Positions 16,851 through 25,115 of a stretch of DNA of 50,604 nt are shown in pieces. The DNA is from Crocinitomicaceae bacterium. Lineage in GTDB: Bacteria > Bacteroidota > Bacteroidia > Flavobacteriales_D > Crocinitomicaceae. The translations under genes were made by a program, and so were the position numbers. The notes under the pieces are model-generated. The model worked only from the letters and a program-made list of their open reading frames with translations. It was not told where the DNA came from and ran no database searches. How positions within the stretch are numbered: position 1 is the stretch's first letter; the number at the start of each line of letters is the position of its first letter. The stretch spans positions 1 through 50,604 of the forward strand of contig JANRBR010000029.1 of the NCBI GenBank assembly GCA_030727405.1, written 5' to 3'.

Positions 16851-17768
16851 ATGATGAAAACTATCTTATCAAATTTGACACAAAAACTTTCCCAATTAGA
16901 ATCAAGGGATTTGTCACAAGCGGAAATGGAAAACTTGGTCGACGATGCCAAAGAGTTATATGAGCGATTGGTTGTGTTGCGCTATAAAATTTACGAAACA
17001 AACGTACTTGGTCCACGCGAGGAAGTTAAGCCCCTTGTTTCCGCTCACATTGAACCCATCTCCGAGGTTTCTGAAAATCAACCTTTTGACTTATTTGAAA
17101 TGAATGTGGAGGAGGAAGTAGCAGAAGAAGTTCCTTCCGAAGAGGCGGAAGCGCACATTGTAGAATTTGAAGAAACAAACGAAGAACATTCAGAATTAGA
17201 AGTAGCTATGGACCTAACGGAAGAAGTTGCTGCCGAACACGAAGTGGAAATGCCCATCGAACAAGTATTTGTAGAAGAAGTTAGCCATTCGAATCCCATT
17301 CAGGAAGAATTTCAGGTAGAAGAATTATTCAGCGCTGAGGAACCCGTAAAACTTGAGTTACCCGAAGAACCTAAAGTGGAATTGGTCGCTGAAGAAGTGG
17401 TTCACAATCAAAAACCACAGGTAAATGTACTCGATGAAATAAAAGACCTTGAAACTACCTCCATTAATAGTGCTTGGATCTTGCAAATCGAGCAGAGCAT
17501 TCGATCAGATCGTTCTGTTTTTCCTCTGGATACCTTGATCGGTTCCTTTTCATTAAATGAGAAGTTACAATTCATAAACGAGCTTTTTGAAGGATCTAGC
17601 GATGCTTTTTCAACGGCAACAAAAAAACTAAATGACCTTGCAGACATGAAGGAGGCACGTGAGCAACTTTGTGCTTATGCTACGGATCATAAGTGGGATT
17701 TAGATTCGGAAATTGTGGAAGATTTTATCTTTAAAATTTGTCGTCGTTATGCGGCATCTGGTTCTTAG
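16851..17768 (+). CDS. Acidic protein of unknown function, conserved in Bacteroidota
   Basis: This 305-residue cytosolic protein has three parts. The N-terminus (1-55) is helical, like a short coiled coil (LVDDAKELYERLVVLRYKIY). The centre (about 75-195) is very rich in glutamate and valine and is probably disordered. The C-terminal part (about 205-300) is compact and looks conserved (LDTLIGSFSLNEKLQFINEL, followed by EGSSDAFSTATKKLNDL). I have seen this last pattern in hypothetical Bacteroidota proteins, but no function is known. Its 3' end overlaps the start of the M28 peptidase by 20 bp, so the two are translationally linked. A second ATG directly follows the first. The glutamate-rich segment could bind basic partners; that is speculation. 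Confidence 0.75.
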   Translation: MMKTILSNLTQKLSQLESRDLSQAEMENLVDDAKELYERLVVLRYKIYETNVLGPREEVKPLVSAHIEPISEVSENQPFDLFEMNVEEEVAEEVPSEEAEAHIVEFEETNEEHSELEVAMDLTEEVAAEHEVEMPIEQVFVEEVSHSNPIQEEFQVEELFSAEEPVKLELPEEPKVELVAEEVVHNQKPQVNVLDEIKDLETTSINSAWILQIEQSIRSDRSVFPLDTLIGSFSLNEKLQFINELFEGSSDAFSTATKKLNDLADMKEAREQLCAYATDHKWDLDSEIVEDFIFKICRRYAASGS

Positions 17769-19023
17769 TTTTTTCATTTCCTTTGCTGTTTCTGCTCAAA
17801 GTGATGAAGCAAAAGCATTTATTGAAACACTTTGTTCCCCGGAATTTCATGGAAGAGGGTATGTCGATGGTGGTGATTCCATTGCCGCACAATTCATCGC
17901 CAAACACTTTAAAAGCCTTGGCTTACGACCTTTAAATGGGAGTTATTTTCAAGCCTTCTCTTTTCCTGTTCAAACATTTCCAGGTGCCTGTGAACTAAAA
18001 ATAGATGGTCAAGCATTGATTCCCGCTGTTCATTACCTTGTTGCTCCTAATTCTGGTCCCTCGTGCGCTACATTCGATTGTAAAAAGGGCAACTCCTATC
18101 GGGTAGTTATGTGTCCTTCAGAGGCATTGTATAAATCCACCGCAAGTTTTTATCCATGCCCGAAGAATGCTATTTTAACCGTGCGGACAATTGGAATGAG
18201 TCCAGACAGTTTAAAAGTCATTAAGTCACGGCTGCGCGAATTGAGCACCTTTGCTCCTGTGATGGAGATTACGCGAGAAAAATTTACTTGGTCTGTTAGT
18301 CAAACAGCAAATGCCTTTCCATTCATTCAGGTACAAGATTCGGTTTTTGAACGAATGCATCCCGGCAATATCGATCTACACATTGAAACACGTTTATTGC
18401 AGGATCACGTCGCTAAAAATGTCATCGGTTATTTACCTGCAAAAAAACACTCAAGAAAAAAACCGTATTTATTTATTACGGCACATTATGACCATTTAGG
18501 TCAAATGGGGAAAGCAAGCTATTTTCCTGGAGCAAATGACAATGCGAGTGGAAATGGTATGCTGTATTCGATTGCACAGGAATTAGTGAAACAACCACTT
18601 GACCATTTCAATGTCGTTTTCATTGCCTTTGCTGGAGAAGAGGTTGGTTTATTAGGGTCAACGTACTTTGTTGAGCATCCGATTATTCCACTGAAAAGAA
18701 TTCGCTTTGTCCTCAATTTAGACATTATGGGGAGTGGTGAAGAAGGCATTACCTGTGTGAACTCTAGCCTTTTTAAACCTGAATTTGATCGACTGGTACA
18801 ACTGAATGATTCAACGCATTATTTATCCTTTATAAAACCAAGGGGACCAGCAGCGAATTCGGACCATTATCCGTTCACTCAAGCAGGAGTTCCTGCATTC
18901 TTTATTTATACGATGGGGCCTAATAAGAACTACCATGATGTATACGATCAATTTAACGCCTTGTCTTTCGCTAAATTTGATTCGATTCAAAAACTACTAC
19001 TAGAATTCCTCCGAGGATTTTAA
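17749..19023 (+). CDS. M28 family zinc aminopeptidase, exported
   Basis: This metallopeptidase of family M28 should remove N-terminal residues from peptides outside the cytoplasm, using two zinc ions. I place the start at 17749, where MRHLVLSFFISFAVSAQ makes a clean signal peptide. An upstream in-frame start at 17713 would put a hydrophilic stretch before it. The zinc ligands are all visible: LFITAHYDHLG (His, Asp), NDNASGNGM (Asp), FAGEEVGLLGS (catalytic Glu and ligand Glu), LNLDIMGSG (Asp) and SDHYPFTQAGVP (His). The mature length of about 405 is normal. It overlaps the upstream acidic gene by 20 bp and the convergent small membrane gene by 24 bp at its 3' end. Confidence 0.9.
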   Translation: MRHLVLSFFISFAVSAQSDEAKAFIETLCSPEFHGRGYVDGGDSIAAQFIAKHFKSLGLRPLNGSYFQAFSFPVQTFPGACELKIDGQALIPAVHYLVAPNSGPSCATFDCKKGNSYRVVMCPSEALYKSTASFYPCPKNAILTVRTIGMSPDSLKVIKSRLRELSTFAPVMEITREKFTWSVSQTANAFPFIQVQDSVFERMHPGNIDLHIETRLLQDHVAKNVIGYLPAKKHSRKKPYLFITAHYDHLGQMGKASYFPGANDNASGNGMLYSIAQELVKQPLDHFNVVFIAFAGEEVGLLGSTYFVEHPIIPLKRIRFVLNLDIMGSGEEGITCVNSSLFKPEFDRLVQLNDSTHYLSFIKPRGPAANSDHYPFTQAGVPAFFIYTMGPNKNYHDVYDQFNALSFAKFDSIQKLLLEFLRGF

Positions 19024-19380
19024 ATCACGAACCAAAAACAGTGTTTGGGAAATAATGATGGTCAGTGCTATCCCTAATAAATGAAGGATAATCGCCGTAG
19101 ATTGTTGGGTATAAATGAGCGCTAAAGAAATGGAGAGAAAGGAGAGTAATTGAACAGTAATCATGATCAACAAGCGAAAGGTGTTTGCTACTGGATCATT
19201 TTTTTTCTTCACGTAAAGAATGAATAAACCTAAAAGCGAAATAAATGCAGCAGAACCTATGCAAAAGAAGGCATCTTTGGAAGGTAAATTAGACCAAGGA
19301 GTTTTTGTAAAAAAAAAGAAGAGCACAAAAATTCCGAGGTAGATCAATCCCAAATTCCGTGCAGATTTATTCATGGTCAT
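19000..19380 (-). CDS. Small integral membrane protein downstream of AtpZ
   Basis: This 126-residue protein has about four transmembrane helices (LGLIYLGIFVLFFFF, FFCIGSAAFISLLGLFILYV, LLIMITVQLLSFLSISLALI, ILHLLGIALTIIISQTLFLV). I do not recognise a catalytic motif. In many Flavobacteriales a small membrane protein of this kind lies between atpZ and the F0F1 subunit a gene, so it may be a counterpart of AtpI. Its start overlaps the 3' end of the AtpZ gene by 14 bp; an alternative ATG two codons later gives MNKSARN. No ATP synthase gene follows here; the next gene is a convergent peptidase that it overlaps. Confidence 0.65.
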   Translation of the reverse strand: MTMNKSARNLGLIYLGIFVLFFFFTKTPWSNLPSKDAFFCIGSAAFISLLGLFILYVKKKNDPVANTFRLLIMITVQLLSFLSISLALIYTQQSTAIILHLLGIALTIIISQTLFLVRDLKSSEEF

Positions 19381-19606
19381 TTTTATTGATTTCCATTACT
19401 TCTCGGATGATCAAATACAATCCAGCTGCTACGCCAGTCAATCCCAGGGAAATGGTCCACCAGGGCGTACTTAATTGAAATTTTCCATCTAAAAAGTAAC
19501 CTAGGTAAGTAAACGAGGTGATTACACCAGCCATTTGAAGACCGGCACTCGTTAAACGTAAATAAGGAGAAAGTTTTTGTTTCTTGTTCTCTTTTCGATT
19601 ATTCAT
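19367..19606 (-). CDS. AtpZ/AtpI family membrane protein
   Basis: This 79-residue protein belongs to the AtpZ/AtpI family, which accompanies F1F0 ATP synthase and is linked to assembly of the c-ring or to cation transport. Two membrane helices are visible (LQMAGVITSFTYLGYFLDG and WWTISLGLTGVAAGLYLIIR), preceded by a lysine-rich cytosolic start. The family pattern G-x2-G-x4-D is present as YLGYFLDGKF, and the end is the usual short charged tail. It overlaps the bactofilin gene by 8 bp and the following membrane gene by 14 bp, so all three are one translationally coupled unit. The ATP synthase genes themselves are not in this window. Confidence 0.82.
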   Translation of the reverse strand: MNNRKENKKQKLSPYLRLTSAGLQMAGVITSFTYLGYFLDGKFQLSTPWWTISLGLTGVAAGLYLIIREVMEINKNDHE

Positions 19607-20006
19607 CGAATTCGAAATCAGTTTTCACACTTGTATTTGAAATCGGTGATTTCATCACACAAGCACCTTCAAAAAATGCACCCTCTTCGATGTTCAGTTT
19701 TAAGGTTTGAATGTCCCCATTAATTCGTGCGGTTGAGCGCAAGACTAATAAATTTTCAATGGTTAATTCGCCGTCCATTGCACCATCGATTTCGGCATTG
19801 ACACACACTAAGTTTCCTTTTATTTTTCCGGATGTTCCAACAAACACTTTCCCAGAACAGGAAACATTACCAATGATTTCACCTTCAATCAATAAATTTG
19901 CATCAGAAACGATGTCACCAGTAATTTCCGTACCGGATAAAATTTTATTTAAACGATCACTTTGATCGTGTGTTGAATTTCCACCAAATAACTCTTTTCT
20001 TAACAT
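19599..20006 (-). CDS. Bactofilin (polymer-forming cytoskeletal protein)
   Basis: Bactofilins assemble without nucleotide into filaments that scaffold envelope processes. This 135-residue protein has the family's central right-handed beta-helix, with short repeats of hydrophobic residues and glycines (LIEGEIIGNVSCSGKVFVG, GKIKGNLVCVNAEIDGAMDG, RSTARINGDIQTLKLNIEEG). It is flanked by an unstructured N-terminus and an acidic tail. The opening TEITGDIVSDANLLIEGEI is typical. It lies 6 bp after sprE and overlaps atpZ by 8 bp. The neighbourhood suggests a role in envelope organisation linked to the secretion and gliding machinery; this is inference from position. Confidence 0.9.
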   Translation of the reverse strand: MLRKELFGGNSTHDQSDRLNKILSGTEITGDIVSDANLLIEGEIIGNVSCSGKVFVGTSGKIKGNLVCVNAEIDGAMDGELTIENLLVLRSTARINGDIQTLKLNIEEGAFFEGACVMKSPISNTSVKTDFEFDE

Positions 20007-20012
20007 AACGGG

Positions 20013-22643
20013 CTAATAATTATCGTCGTAAAATACTTTATAATCATCAAATTTCGACGTTTCTATTAACTTTTTCAAATTTTCTTGATTAATTATGTAA
20101 ATTTTATTGTTTTGGAAGTCATCTAAGTACTCAAATCCAGCCTTATAGGCATTAATATATTCACTCGCAATCTTAGCTGTCTGGAATTCCTGCACAAGAA
20201 TAAAGTTTGTTTCATTCAAGGTCATTTTTTGAGAAACTTTCACTTTAGCCAATTTAAATCCTTTTCCCGAAAAATCAGAAATCGCATTTCGCGCTTCTTC
20301 TATGTCTTCATCGGTATCCAATAAAACAATGACATATTGAACGGCATTAGGGACATCAATAAAAATTGATTTCTTGTCAAAATTGACAGGAACTGACTTG
20401 GAATAACCATTTTTTATAATGTCCAACATTTCCTTCGCGCGGGTAGCCTGATCGGATTTTGGTTTCTCTTCAACAATGCGCGTTAAACGAGGGACTAAAT
20501 CCTGTTTGTTCTCATTTAGTTGTCCAAAAGCGAGGGCATTTAGCAACATGTATTCAGCTCTGTAAGCATTCGAAAGATCGTTGTCAACGATTAATTGGGA
20601 TTCAGCCAAAACTTGCGAGAAACTTTCTTGGTTGTACTTTTCGAGTAGTTTCAAGTATTTCTGTTGGTCTTTTAATGCACTTTCTTTTTGTTTCACATAA
20701 AAATCTGGATCTCTGAAATAATTTGCTGCATCTGAATTTGGGTAGTTTTTAAGGATATGCTTCTTGAAAACCTCCGCTTGATCTGTCCCTTCATTCAGTT
20801 TATACAACTGGAATGCCGCGGATAAATCCGTCATATTTGTTTGTTGCTTATCCAAGATGGCTTGGAATTGCGCTGCCGCAAGATCCATTTCACCAAGTAC
20901 TTCTTTGTATAATACACCAGCGCTATAAAGTGCTTCTAACAAGCGTTCTTCCGATTGCGCATAAGCAGAATCTGTCAGTGGGATGTTTTTTAAAAGTGTC
21001 TCGATGGATAAAGAATCGTTCTCAAGGGGAGAATCATTGGTCACTAAACTTGAATCCTGCTCGCTTGGATTTGCAGCAATATTCATCACAATCTTGTCAC
21101 TTCTTCTCCAATCATCTTCATTTTCGCGCTGTCCCCAAAGTTTTCTAAATTCATTGTAGCCATCCTCCCGTAGTTTTGGATTGTTAAAAATGAACTTATT
21201 TGAATTGTTGACCACACCTGTTGGAGCTTGATTCTGTTGAAGCGCCAATAATTTCGCTGCTTCTTGTTCTTTTCGACGTTGTTGATCGCGTTTCATTTCC
21301 TTCAAGGTTTCCTTCAAGAAATCTTCACGATCTTTCTCCGTCATTTTAGCAATGCGTTGAACGGAATCTTCAAAATTGGCCGTTTCAATTGCTTTTACAA
21401 GATCTGCTAACTTGATGGCTTTATTTTTAACGAGGTCACCATTCGGATAGTCTTCGTTTATAAATCGCGCACTCGAATCATAATATTTCTGTGCAGAAAC
21501 ATAGTCTTTAGTGTTAAAAGATAAATCCCCCAATTTCTCATAGGACATTGCTTTCTGTCGTTTATTGGTGGTGGAGAAAAATGCCGATTCAGTTAAATAA
21601 GATTTCGCTTTCTCTTGATCATTTCGATTGATTTCAACCATTGCCATCGCGTAAAAAATCTGGTCTTTGAATCCGGCATTTTTTGCATCTCTCAACATTC
21701 TTTTGAGGTCCTTTGCAAGTCGCTCACCACCTCCAACCATGGCCCTATTCAATCTTGCATTGAACGAGATGTCAAACGGTGCAGCTGCTTTCATTGCTTT
21801 TGAGAAACATTTCTCCGCTTCCGGGAATTGATTGGCGCGTTGATAGAGTTGAGCGAGAATGAAATTCAAGCGCGCTTTTTCTTTGCCATTCTTACATTTT
21901 TCTATCGCCAAGACTAACCCGTTGATTGCTTCCTCGAAATCGTTTCTTTTCAAGGATAAATCTGCATATGTTTTGTGTATGTCAAACTGAAGACTTGTAT
22001 TCATCTCAGGGCCTTCACTTTTTTCTTTCTTATTAAGAAAAGGAATGTAATCTTTGATTGTTTTTTTCTTTTGCAGTTGTGCAATTTCGTTCAATCCGTC
22101 TAAAATTAATTTGGCATCCGCAAATTTTCGTTGTTCGATGTAAATTTTGGCAATCCAAAGTTCAGCTGTATAGGTAGATGGGTCTTTTGCGAAAAATCGT
22201 TTAACAAATTGAAAATTACTCAGCGCACGATCGTAATCTCTTCGGTAAAACAACGCTTGTCCAACGGTTAACCACGTTTCGTCAATCCAAGTGTTGTATT
22301 CCGCTTGTTTGTAAAACATGTTTTCTGCGCTGGGCATGCTGTGATTGAGAATTACTTTCGAGCATTTCGAAACCGCCGTGTCGATGGCTGGAAGCATTCC
22401 TTTGACTTCACTTTCGTTGGGCAAGGGATTAATGGGCAAAATGCCGTAAAAATCATCTACTCGACTACCGTTATATGTTTTTAAGGAAACCCTTAATAAT
22501 TCCTGTGCATTGAAATGTCCATTGAACCTCGCAGTTGTGTAATGATAGGTTCTATTCACGAAAGTATTGGTCTCTGTAGAGCAAGCTCCTAAAAGAACAA
22601 GAGCAAACAATAGAAAAGAACTACGCTTATAGAATTTTATCAT
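20013..22643 (-). CDS. sprE: Type IX secretion periplasmic lipoprotein PorW/SprE (TPR protein)
   Basis: This 876-residue lipoprotein matches PorW/SprE, which in Porphyromonas and Flavobacterium is required for type IX secretion and gliding and is thought to link the motor to the outer-membrane parts. The lipobox is LLGACS. It is followed by the family's conserved start TNTFVNRTYHYTTARFNGHF and by tetratricopeptide repeats spread over about 120-470 (WLTVGQALFYRRDYDRALSN, IYIEQRKFADAKLILDGL, LGDLSFNTKDYVSAQKYYDS). A charged coiled stretch near 440-480 and a second helical repeat region from about 570 follow. The length equals that of the F. johnsoniae protein. The order sprE-bactofilin-atpZ is shared with many Flavobacteriales. 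The yebC gene lies 51 bp upstream. Confidence 0.88.
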   Translation of the reverse strand: MIKFYKRSSFLLFALVLLGACSTETNTFVNRTYHYTTARFNGHFNAQELLRVSLKTYNGSRVDDFYGILPINPLPNESEVKGMLPAIDTAVSKCSKVILNHSMPSAENMFYKQAEYNTWIDETWLTVGQALFYRRDYDRALSNFQFVKRFFAKDPSTYTAELWIAKIYIEQRKFADAKLILDGLNEIAQLQKKKTIKDYIPFLNKKEKSEGPEMNTSLQFDIHKTYADLSLKRNDFEEAINGLVLAIEKCKNGKEKARLNFILAQLYQRANQFPEAEKCFSKAMKAAAPFDISFNARLNRAMVGGGERLAKDLKRMLRDAKNAGFKDQIFYAMAMVEINRNDQEKAKSYLTESAFFSTTNKRQKAMSYEKLGDLSFNTKDYVSAQKYYDSSARFINEDYPNGDLVKNKAIKLADLVKAIETANFEDSVQRIAKMTEKDREDFLKETLKEMKRDQQRRKEQEAAKLLALQQNQAPTGVVNNSNKFIFNNPKLREDGYNEFRKLWGQRENEDDWRRSDKIVMNIAANPSEQDSSLVTNDSPLENDSLSIETLLKNIPLTDSAYAQSEERLLEALYSAGVLYKEVLGEMDLAAAQFQAILDKQQTNMTDLSAAFQLYKLNEGTDQAEVFKKHILKNYPNSDAANYFRDPDFYVKQKESALKDQQKYLKLLEKYNQESFSQVLAESQLIVDNDLSNAYRAEYMLLNALAFGQLNENKQDLVPRLTRIVEEKPKSDQATRAKEMLDIIKNGYSKSVPVNFDKKSIFIDVPNAVQYVIVLLDTDEDIEEARNAISDFSGKGFKLAKVKVSQKMTLNETNFILVQEFQTAKIASEYINAYKAGFEYLDDFQNNKIYIINQENLKKLIETSKFDDYKVFYDDNY

Positions 22644-22694
22644 AATTTGGATAACCAGACTAATATAACTGAAAATGCCGGTTTTTATTTTGTG

Positions 22695-23405
22695 CTAAGC
22701 AATATTTGTAAAGACTTGTTGAATGTCGTCATCGTCTTCGATTTTATCCAGCATTTTTTCGATGTCGACTAATTGTTCTTCCGTGAAATCTACCGGTGTG
22801 GTTGGAATGCGTTTCAAACTAGATTTTTGCACCTCAATTTGCATATCTTCCAGTGCTTTTGCAATGGTTCCGAAAGAAGTGTAATCTCCGTATACAATAA
22901 TCAATTCCTCTTCGATTTCAATTTCTTCACATCCTGCATCAATTAAATCGAGTTCCAACATTTCAGGATCCATTTCTGGCGTTTTCACAATCTCGAAGAC
23001 ACTTTTACGTGCAAACATGAATTCCATAGAACCATTTGGAACCACCATCCCTCCTGCTTTATTGAAATAAGATTTAACGTTCGCAACGGTTCTTGTGGGA
23101 TTATCCGTAGCACACTCTACGTATACTAAAACACCATGTGGTCCTTTGCCTTCATAGTTGACTTCAGTGAAAGAAGCGACGTCTTTTTGAGCCGCACGTT
23201 TGATTGCTGACTCAATGTTGTCCTTTGGCATATTCTCCGACTTCGCATTTTGAATCGCAGTTCTCAACTTAGCGTTGGTCGCTGGATCCATTCCCCCTTC
23301 TTTGGCTGCCATGGTAATGGCTTTCCCCAATTTCGGGAACATTTTAGACATTTTGTCCCAACGTTTTTCTTTTGCTGCTCGGCGGTATTCAAAGGCTCTT
23401 CCCAT
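22695..23405 (-). CDS. yebC: YebC/PmpR (TACO1) family protein
   Basis: This 236-residue cytosolic protein belongs to the YebC/TACO1 family. Members were first described as DNA-binding regulators, and more recent work connects them with translation of difficult stretches such as polyproline. The signature start [20 protein letters not shown] is typical, then come [30 protein letters not shown] and [19 protein letters not shown]. The last part ends in an acidic helix ([15 protein letters not shown]). The length is normal. A good Bacteroidota promoter precedes it, and sprE follows after 51 bp on the same strand, so yebC may be the first gene of the sprE operon. Confidence 0.93.
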   Translation of the reverse strand: MGRAFEYRRAAKEKRWDKMSKMFPKLGKAITMAAKEGGMDPATNAKLRTAIQNAKSENMPKDNIESAIKRAAQKDVASFTEVNYEGKGPHGVLVYVECATDNPTRTVANVKSYFNKAGGMVVPNGSMEFMFARKSVFEIVKTPEMDPEMLELDLIDAGCEEIEIEEELIIVYGDYTSFGTIAKALEDMQIEVQKSSLKRIPTTPVDFTEEQLVDIEKMLDKIEDDDDIQQVFTNIA

Positions 23406-23422
23406 AATTTCAATAATTTAGG

Positions 23423-23453
23423 CAAAAATAGGGAATTCAGAAGGAAATTTCAA
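23423..23453 (-). promoter_or_regulatory. Promoter of yebC (and probably sprE operon)
   Basis: The minus strand carries TTG (plus 23451-23453), a 20-base spacer and TATTTTTG (plus 23423-23430), an exact match to TAnnTTTG. Transcription should begin about 10-15 bases before the ATG at 23405. The rest of the 140-bp gap up to 23545 holds a weak plus-strand candidate (TTTG at 23496-23499, TATCTTAC at 23522-23529) for the divergent T9SS cargo gene. Confidence 0.65.
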
Positions 23454-23545
23454 GTGTGTGGCTAGGAGTTTTGTACGATCTCATTCAAGGGATTGTTTGA
23501 CTTAAAAATTAATGATACTTTTATCTTACTAAACTAATATAAAGG

Positions 23546-24445
23546 ATGAAATCCCTATTATTCAACCTGTTTATACTCTTTTCAATCTCCATTCATGCAC
23601 AAAATTGGTCTCCATCAGGTGCAAATTGGACCTACTCTTATTACGGGTTCTTTCCAGGTTACGTAGATGTTTTGTACAGTGGCGACACGATTATTGACGG
23701 TCAGTCTTCTAAAATGCTGACAAAAACTTTTCACGGAATCGATTGGAACATGACGCTTGTAAGCAATGTATTTGCGAAAGACTATACCTATGAAAATAAT
23801 GGTGTGGTTTACATTCGGTATCAAAATCAGTGGGACACCCTATACCATTTCAATGCTCAAGTGGGCGATCATTGGAGGATGGCAAAGCAACCTGTTGCAA
23901 ACGTTTGTCCGCAAAACAGCCGATTAAACGTTTTGGCGATCGGGAATAAACTAATCAACAATGAAACACGGAAGTACTTAGTGGTTGATTTTTGCAATCC
24001 AGACCTAAGTTCTTTGGGATGGGGGCAAGATACGATTGTCGAAAACATTGGATTCATTGGATCCTACTTTCTTCCATACGATCAGTTTGATGGTGCCGTT
24101 GATGGAAACGAAGGTGGACCTTTTCGTTGCTACACGGACGATAATTTTGCTACATATGCACCGCATTACAACGGAGCATGTGACTACATTGTAGGGATGG
24201 AAGAGCTTTCTGGCTCATCTAGCTTTATCATATATCCAAATCCAATACAAAATGACATTCACATTCCTTTTGACTTCATAAATAAGTTTACGCGTTACAC
24301 GCTATATTCTCTTGATGGTAAAATTCACCAAATGGGTTCTATGTCGGAAAACATTCCGGTACATCATTTAAAAAGCGGGAATTATCTTTTAGAAATTTCG
24401 AATGAAAGTGAAAAGAAGTTTGCTAAAATTCTGAAGTTAGACTAA
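23546..24445 (+). CDS. T9SS type A sorting domain protein
   Basis: This 299-residue protein is exported by Sec (signal peptide to about residue 19, SIHAQN) and then by type IX secretion. The last 75 or so residues are a type A sorting domain (SSSFIIYPNPIQNDIHIPF, then LYSLDGKIHQMGSM and LKSGNYLLEIS, with a lysine-rich end). The central part (about 20-215) has no family I can name; it contains several tryptophans and the phrases DTIIDGQSSKMLTKTFHGID and NVCPQNSRLNVLAIGNK, a pattern seen in many Bacteroidota proteins of unknown function. Four cysteines (in VCPQN, DFCNPD, RCYTD and GACDY) could form disulfides. It overlaps the convergent engB stop by 4 bp. Confidence 0.85.
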   Translation: MKSLLFNLFILFSISIHAQNWSPSGANWTYSYYGFFPGYVDVLYSGDTIIDGQSSKMLTKTFHGIDWNMTLVSNVFAKDYTYENNGVVYIRYQNQWDTLYHFNAQVGDHWRMAKQPVANVCPQNSRLNVLAIGNKLINNETRKYLVVDFCNPDLSSLGWGQDTIVENIGFIGSYFLPYDQFDGAVDGNEGGPFRCYTDDNFATYAPHYNGACDYIVGMEELSGSSSFIIYPNPIQNDIHIPFDFINKFTRYTLYSLDGKIHQMGSMSENIPVHHLKSGNYLLEISNESEKKFAKILKLD

Positions 24446-25032
24446 GCTAAAATTTGACTGATGTAATTTAAGATGGGTTCTTTTCCGAATCCTGAAGTGG
24501 CAGAGGTTGTAAAAAGCGGCGGTAGTTCCTCCCAGTATTTCAACATTTCTTTTTTGTATTTCGCTAAGTTCTTTTGAAGTGCAGTACTTGAAAGTTTATC
24601 AATTTTAGTGAAAACCATTGAGAAAGGTAGGTTTTTCTCTCCGCACCAATTCATGAATTCTAAATCAATTTTTTGTGGCTCCAACCGCGCGTCGAGCAAA
24701 ACGAAAATATTTTCCAGTTCTTTCCTTTTGGTTAAATAATCTGAAATAAATTTTTCCCAATTATTTCGCTTCGATTTTGATACTTTCGCATAACCATACC
24801 CTGGTAAATCTACCAAGTACCATTTATCATTGATCACAAAGTGATTTATCAATTGCGTCTTACCTGGTGTCGAAGAAGTTTTGGCAAGGTTTTTTTTGCC
24901 AGTCAACATATTAATTAAAGAGGACTTCCCCACATTGGATCTGCCAATAAAAGCGAACTCAGGTTTGCCATCTGTTGGGCATTTTGCGATTTCGGTATTC
25001 GAAATTAGGAAGGTGGCGTCTTTAATGATCAT
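24442..25032 (-). CDS. engB: Ribosome biogenesis GTPase EngB (YsxC/YihA)
   Basis: EngB is a small essential GTPase needed for assembly of the large ribosomal subunit. All G motifs are present in order: GRSNVGKSSLIN (G1), SSTPGKTQ (G2), DLPGYGYAKVSK (G3), FTKIDKLS (G4) and TSATSGFGKEP (G5). The length of 196 residues is standard. It has its own promoter: TACCTTTG ends 4 bases before the ATG, which suggests an almost leaderless mRNA. The 3' end overlaps the convergent T9SS cargo gene by 4 bp, without a visible terminator. Confidence 0.95.
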   Translation of the reverse strand: MIIKDATFLISNTEIAKCPTDGKPEFAFIGRSNVGKSSLINMLTGKKNLAKTSSTPGKTQLINHFVINDKWYLVDLPGYGYAKVSKSKRNNWEKFISDYLTKRKELENIFVLLDARLEPQKIDLEFMNWCGEKNLPFSMVFTKIDKLSSTALQKNLAKYKKEMLKYWEELPPLFTTSATSGFGKEPILNYISQILA

Positions 25033-25036
25033 GGAA

Positions 25037-25044
25037 CAAAGGTA
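25037..25044 (-). promoter_or_regulatory. engB -7 box, 4 bases from the ATG
   Basis: The minus strand reads TACCTTTG, an exact TAnnTTTG match, then TTCC and the engB ATG. About 19 bases upstream lies TGTTT rather than TTTG, so the -33 element is degenerate. The spacing implies a leaderless or nearly leaderless transcript. Confidence 0.5.
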
Positions 25045-25074
25045 CTTGAATTAAAATATTTTGAAACATATTGA

Positions 25075-25100
25075 ACAAAGTTTGTCTTCACGTGTTACAA
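25075..25100. promoter_or_regulatory. Overlapping dyads before the MerR/B12 gene, possible operator
   Basis: The segment holds ACAAAGTTTGT (25075-25085, 5-bp arms around one base), CACGTG (25089-25094), and TTGT/ACAA arms (25082-25085 and 25097-25100) around it. MerR-type regulators often bind dyads next to their own promoter, so this may be an autoregulatory site. It also lies upstream of engB on the other strand. Confidence 0.3.
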
Positions 25101-25115
25101 GAAACCTAAGCAGCC

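Noticed and set aside
17713..17748. M28 peptidase start at 17713
   Set aside because: It puts a non-signal stretch before a clean signal peptide that begins at 17749.
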